The notes beneath the pieces are model-generated. The model did no database searches. It was not told the DNA's origin and saw only the letters and a list, made by a program, of their open reading frames with translations. The translations under genes and the position numbers were made by a program. Below are positions 52,727 through 55,125 of a stretch of DNA of 55,125 nucleotides, in pieces. The DNA comes from [Limnothrix rosea] IAM M-220 (GTDB lineage Bacteria > Cyanobacteriota > Cyanobacteriia > Cyanobacteriales > MRBY01): positions 1-55,125 of the forward strand of contig NZ_MRBY01000025.1 of NCBI RefSeq assembly GCF_001904615.1, read 5' to 3'. The first letter of the stretch is position 1; each line of letters starts with the position of its first letter.

Positions 52727-54930
52727 AGCTCATTAAAAATTCGGCGGGTACTATCCCAACGTTTTAGGGTGATTTGGTTATTTTGATCTCGAAAGACAAG
52801 GGCTGCTGTGCCACCATCCTGTAAATCGGCGATCGCCTTTAATGGGGTGATGTTTGGATCGTCTAGTTCGCTGTAGAGCAGGTCGCCTGTATCCGAGAAA
52901 ATAAGATTGTAGGCCGTTAATCCTTCATTTGCCGCCATAACACTGGGTGTTGCTAATTTACCCTTTGCATCTAAATAAATCTGGATGCGAGCTTCAGCGT
53001 GGTTATTGCCCGTCAGCTCTACCGGAGAGACCTGCCAAGCACCGAGTTCGGCCTTGAGGGTGCTGAGGCTAGGCGGAGTATTTTCAGAACGCAAATTGCT
53101 CGCCCGGAGATGTCGCCACAAATTCATTAAAATTAGGTCTACCCAAGCTGGTTCAATGGCGGCAAGATCGCGCAGGCTAAGGGTATTGGGGGTGAGCCAA
53201 CGTAGGGTCGTTTGACTAAAGGCAAAGTTTGAACCAGTCCTATTCTTTTGCATCCCTTCGACAAGGAGTTGTAGTTTGCCATTGCGGAATTTGGCTGCAC
53301 GGACTTGCCCAAAGGGTTGACTGGTGGGTTGGTGCATATCGGCGCTACCGACATTAATGGTGGCGTTTTGATCCAGTCCCAGAGTTTGCCATAGGGATTG
53401 ACCGGGAACGAAATTTGAGACATCAATGGTGAAGGGGGCTTGCTGCCACTGCTGCCCGTCAAAAAAGCGACTCACGTCTAAAATATGCCAGTCACGGTTT
53501 TGGTCGAGGGCGATCGCCTCACTTTCTGGCTGGAGCCACTGGCTCGGCTGAATACGACGGGCGGGACGCACCTGACCCATTAATTTACTATCGGCGCTGA
53601 GGGCGCGGGTTTGCTGACTGAGGGCTGTTTCGACGTTTTTGAGGGTTGTTTCGATTTTGCCCTGGAGCTTATCGTCAATTTTTTGATTGGTCTTAATGGC
53701 GGCGATCGCCGCCTGGGAACCATCTTGGGCAGTTAGGGATAAAAATTGCCAAATGGTGACCGCTTCGCGAAAGGGATCAAGACTACGGAGAGCCTCTAGG
53801 CGGCCTTGTAAATCGTTGCCGCTCGCTTCTAGGAAGGCCACTACCGTGCTCACGACTAAGGGATCATCAAAGTTATTTTGCAACAAACGTAAGGCTTCGT
53901 TAACGTCCCCGGCGCGCAAACAGTGATTAATAGTTTGACCAACATTAAGGGTGGTTGATTCGCATTTTTCGGTGGCGCGTTTACTGTGGTAGGCAATGAG
54001 CTGAAATTGATTTTCGGCGGCTTCTGTCCATTGAGAGGGCTTGAGGGTTTGTTTGATTTCGACGAGCTGCCGCTGGGCGATCGCCCATAATTTCAACTCA
54101 GCTAATTTGATCGCTTCTTGGTAAACCGGTAAATCCAAGGCTGCTTTTTCAAGGTTAACGGGCAATAAAATTGGCGCACTATGACTTTGCTCGACGCGGA
54201 AAATTTCAAATTCTGGCTCCAGATTACGGCTCTGATCCACCACAAACTCTAGCTCACGGGAGGCGATCGCCTGTTCCCAGCGGGGACTATTACCCGCCGC
54301 ACTTTGCCAAGTGAGAAGATTTACCAATTGTTTTTCGTAGGGATCGTAATGTAACAGCACACCATAGCGATCGCCCGTTGTTAAATCTGAAGTGACATTA
54401 GTGCCTTCTAGGGATAGCCAATAATTATTATCCCCTTCCCGGGGCAACAGCTTAAATTCCGAAAAATTATTCAGAGCCGCAGTACCAAGGCGCACTTCAC
54501 TGAGCAGGCTATAGCGCTTTTCCCCAGTGACATCACCCTCAGTAAAATACACCCGTAACGCCGTAATTGCCTCACATTGAGTCGTTGTACAATCCTGAAC
54601 CCTTTGCCAAACGGGCACAATCATTTCATCGCCTAGGTAGAGGGGCGCACCAAGGCTAAGCTGCTTTTCTTGGAGTTCTGCCTCAATTTCAGCGAGATTT
54701 TGGAGGGGATTGCTCAGGGCAATGGGTACATGGCTCCAGGCGGGCAAAAAACGGTTGAGCCACAAAATGGAGTTGGGATCGAGCAACAATAATAAGCCCA
54801 GCCACAATCCTACAAAAATGCTACTGCCAGCGGTCATCAGTACGGCGATCGCCCCAAACTTTGGCCAACCGGTGGGACGAGTGGGAAGCTGTAGTTCCGG
54901 CAGTTTGTCGTTGGATTTTGCAGAAATCAT
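52723..54930 (-). CDS. Large membrane-anchored cyanobacterial protein of unknown function
   Basis: I do not recognise a named domain. The 735-residue protein has one N-terminal transmembrane helix (FGAIAVLMTAGSSIFVGLWLG) after a ~28-residue cytoplasmic start, so most of it is probably periplasmic or lumenal. Residues ~90-220 look beta-rich, ~270-420 helical with TPR-like character (NEALRLLQNNFDDPLVVSTV), and the C-terminal part beta-rich again. Isolated cysteines (DCTTTQC, KCES…NHCLRAG) could pair outside the cytoplasm. It converges on the NrtA-like gene with a 4-bp overlap of stop codons, and begins ~120 bp from the third 192-bp element. Confidence 0.7.
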   Translation of the reverse strand: MISAKSNDKLPELQLPTRPTGWPKFGAIAVLMTAGSSIFVGLWLGLLLLLDPNSILWLNRFLPAWSHVPIALSNPLQNLAEIEAELQEKQLSLGAPLYLGDEMIVPVWQRVQDCTTTQCEAITALRVYFTEGDVTGEKRYSLLSEVRLGTAALNNFSEFKLLPREGDNNYWLSLEGTNVTSDLTTGDRYGVLLHYDPYEKQLVNLLTWQSAAGNSPRWEQAIASRELEFVVDQSRNLEPEFEIFRVEQSHSAPILLPVNLEKAALDLPVYQEAIKLAELKLWAIAQRQLVEIKQTLKPSQWTEAAENQFQLIAYHSKRATEKCESTTLNVGQTINHCLRAGDVNEALRLLQNNFDDPLVVSTVVAFLEASGNDLQGRLEALRSLDPFREAVTIWQFLSLTAQDGSQAAIAAIKTNQKIDDKLQGKIETTLKNVETALSQQTRALSADSKLMGQVRPARRIQPSQWLQPESEAIALDQNRDWHILDVSRFFDGQQWQQAPFTIDVSNFVPGQSLWQTLGLDQNATINVGSADMHQPTSQPFGQVRAAKFRNGKLQLLVEGMQKNRTGSNFAFSQTTLRWLTPNTLSLRDLAAIEPAWVDLILMNLWRHLRASNLRSENTPPSLSTLKAELGAWQVSPVELTGNNHAEARIQIYLDAKGKLATPSVMAANEGLTAYNLIFSDTGDLLYSELDDPNITPLKAIADLQDGGTAALVFRDQNNQITLKRWDSTRRIFNEL

Positions 54931-55050
54931 AAAAAATGCCTGGTCAGAGTCAAAGTGTCAGCAAACGCCATGTTTTAACCAATGTAGCTGTAATTTTCAC
55001 GAACTGAATCGATATTTAACTTTCTTTGTTGTCCCAGTCAACATTACCCA

Positions 55051-55125
55051 ACGTGAGTTTTGCTTAAGCATCTCGGAAGTACGACGCGGTGAATGGGAGA
55101 GCGAGAGATCGGGAGATGTTTCTAT
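55051..55125 (+). mobile_element. 192-bp MITE-like element, copy 3 (cut by window end)
   Basis: The 75 bp visible match the left 76 bp of copy 2 with few differences (ACGTGAGTTTTGCTTAAGCA at the end). It keeps the full ACGTGAG terminus. It has the same orientation as copy 2. Confidence 0.75.

Overview
The window reads as a cyanobacterial chromosome. The octamer GCGATCGC (HIP1) occurs dozens of times inside and between genes. The gene set includes a high-light-inducible protein, DUF1816, DUF1818 and DUF3352 proteins, a two-subunit-type glycyl-tRNA synthetase alpha chain and KtrAB potassium uptake, all typical of the group. The gene style recalls the Picosynechococcus / Leptolyngbya-like marine and brackish lineages, but that placement is an inference. 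I found no tRNA, rRNA or CRISPR array.

Layout. 0.2-6.2 kb: a DUF3352 membrane protein, a Ser/Thr kinase with a TPR tail, and an ABC-F ATPase. 6.4-9.5 kb: a surface protein with an inverse-autotransporter-like barrel and a repeat-rich parallel beta-helix, split by an apparent one-base frameshift. 9.6-13.8 kb: two TIGR03032 genes, the second fused to an Asp/Asn beta-hydroxylase-like and a sulfotransferase domain. 13.97-22.6 kb: a minus-strand defence-like operon with a PLD-helicase, two VapB-like antitoxins, a PIN toxin and a large adenine methyltransferase with an AlbA-type tail. 22.6-32 kb: peptide-type ABC ATPases, a glycosyltransferase, KtrB-KtrA-D-Ala-D-Ala dipeptidase, an unrecognised protein and a GH116 glucosidase. 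32-44 kb: mostly core genes (GGDEF protein, M48 protease, RdgB, Hli, NrdB, STAS, Mini-III, RlmB, GlyQ, fructosamine kinase, MscS, TsaB, S14). 44.5-55 kb: a small conserved protein, a peptide-binding lipoprotein, MalQ, DUF1818, an AAC(3)-I-like acetyltransferase, an aldo/keto reductase, an NrtA/CmpA-like binding protein and a large unknown membrane-anchored protein.

Three copies of a 192-bp non-coding element with imperfect terminal inverted repeats (the third cut by the window end) are scattered through the window. Two sit exactly between convergent genes. Other small palindromic repeats lie in intergenic DNA and one lies in frame inside the methyltransferase.

The two regions most likely to hold an undescribed system are the 6.4-13.8 kb cluster (a possible hydroxylation/sulfation pathway next to its possible surface substrate) and the 14-22.6 kb operon (restriction-like methylase and helicase carrying an embedded toxin-antitoxin module).
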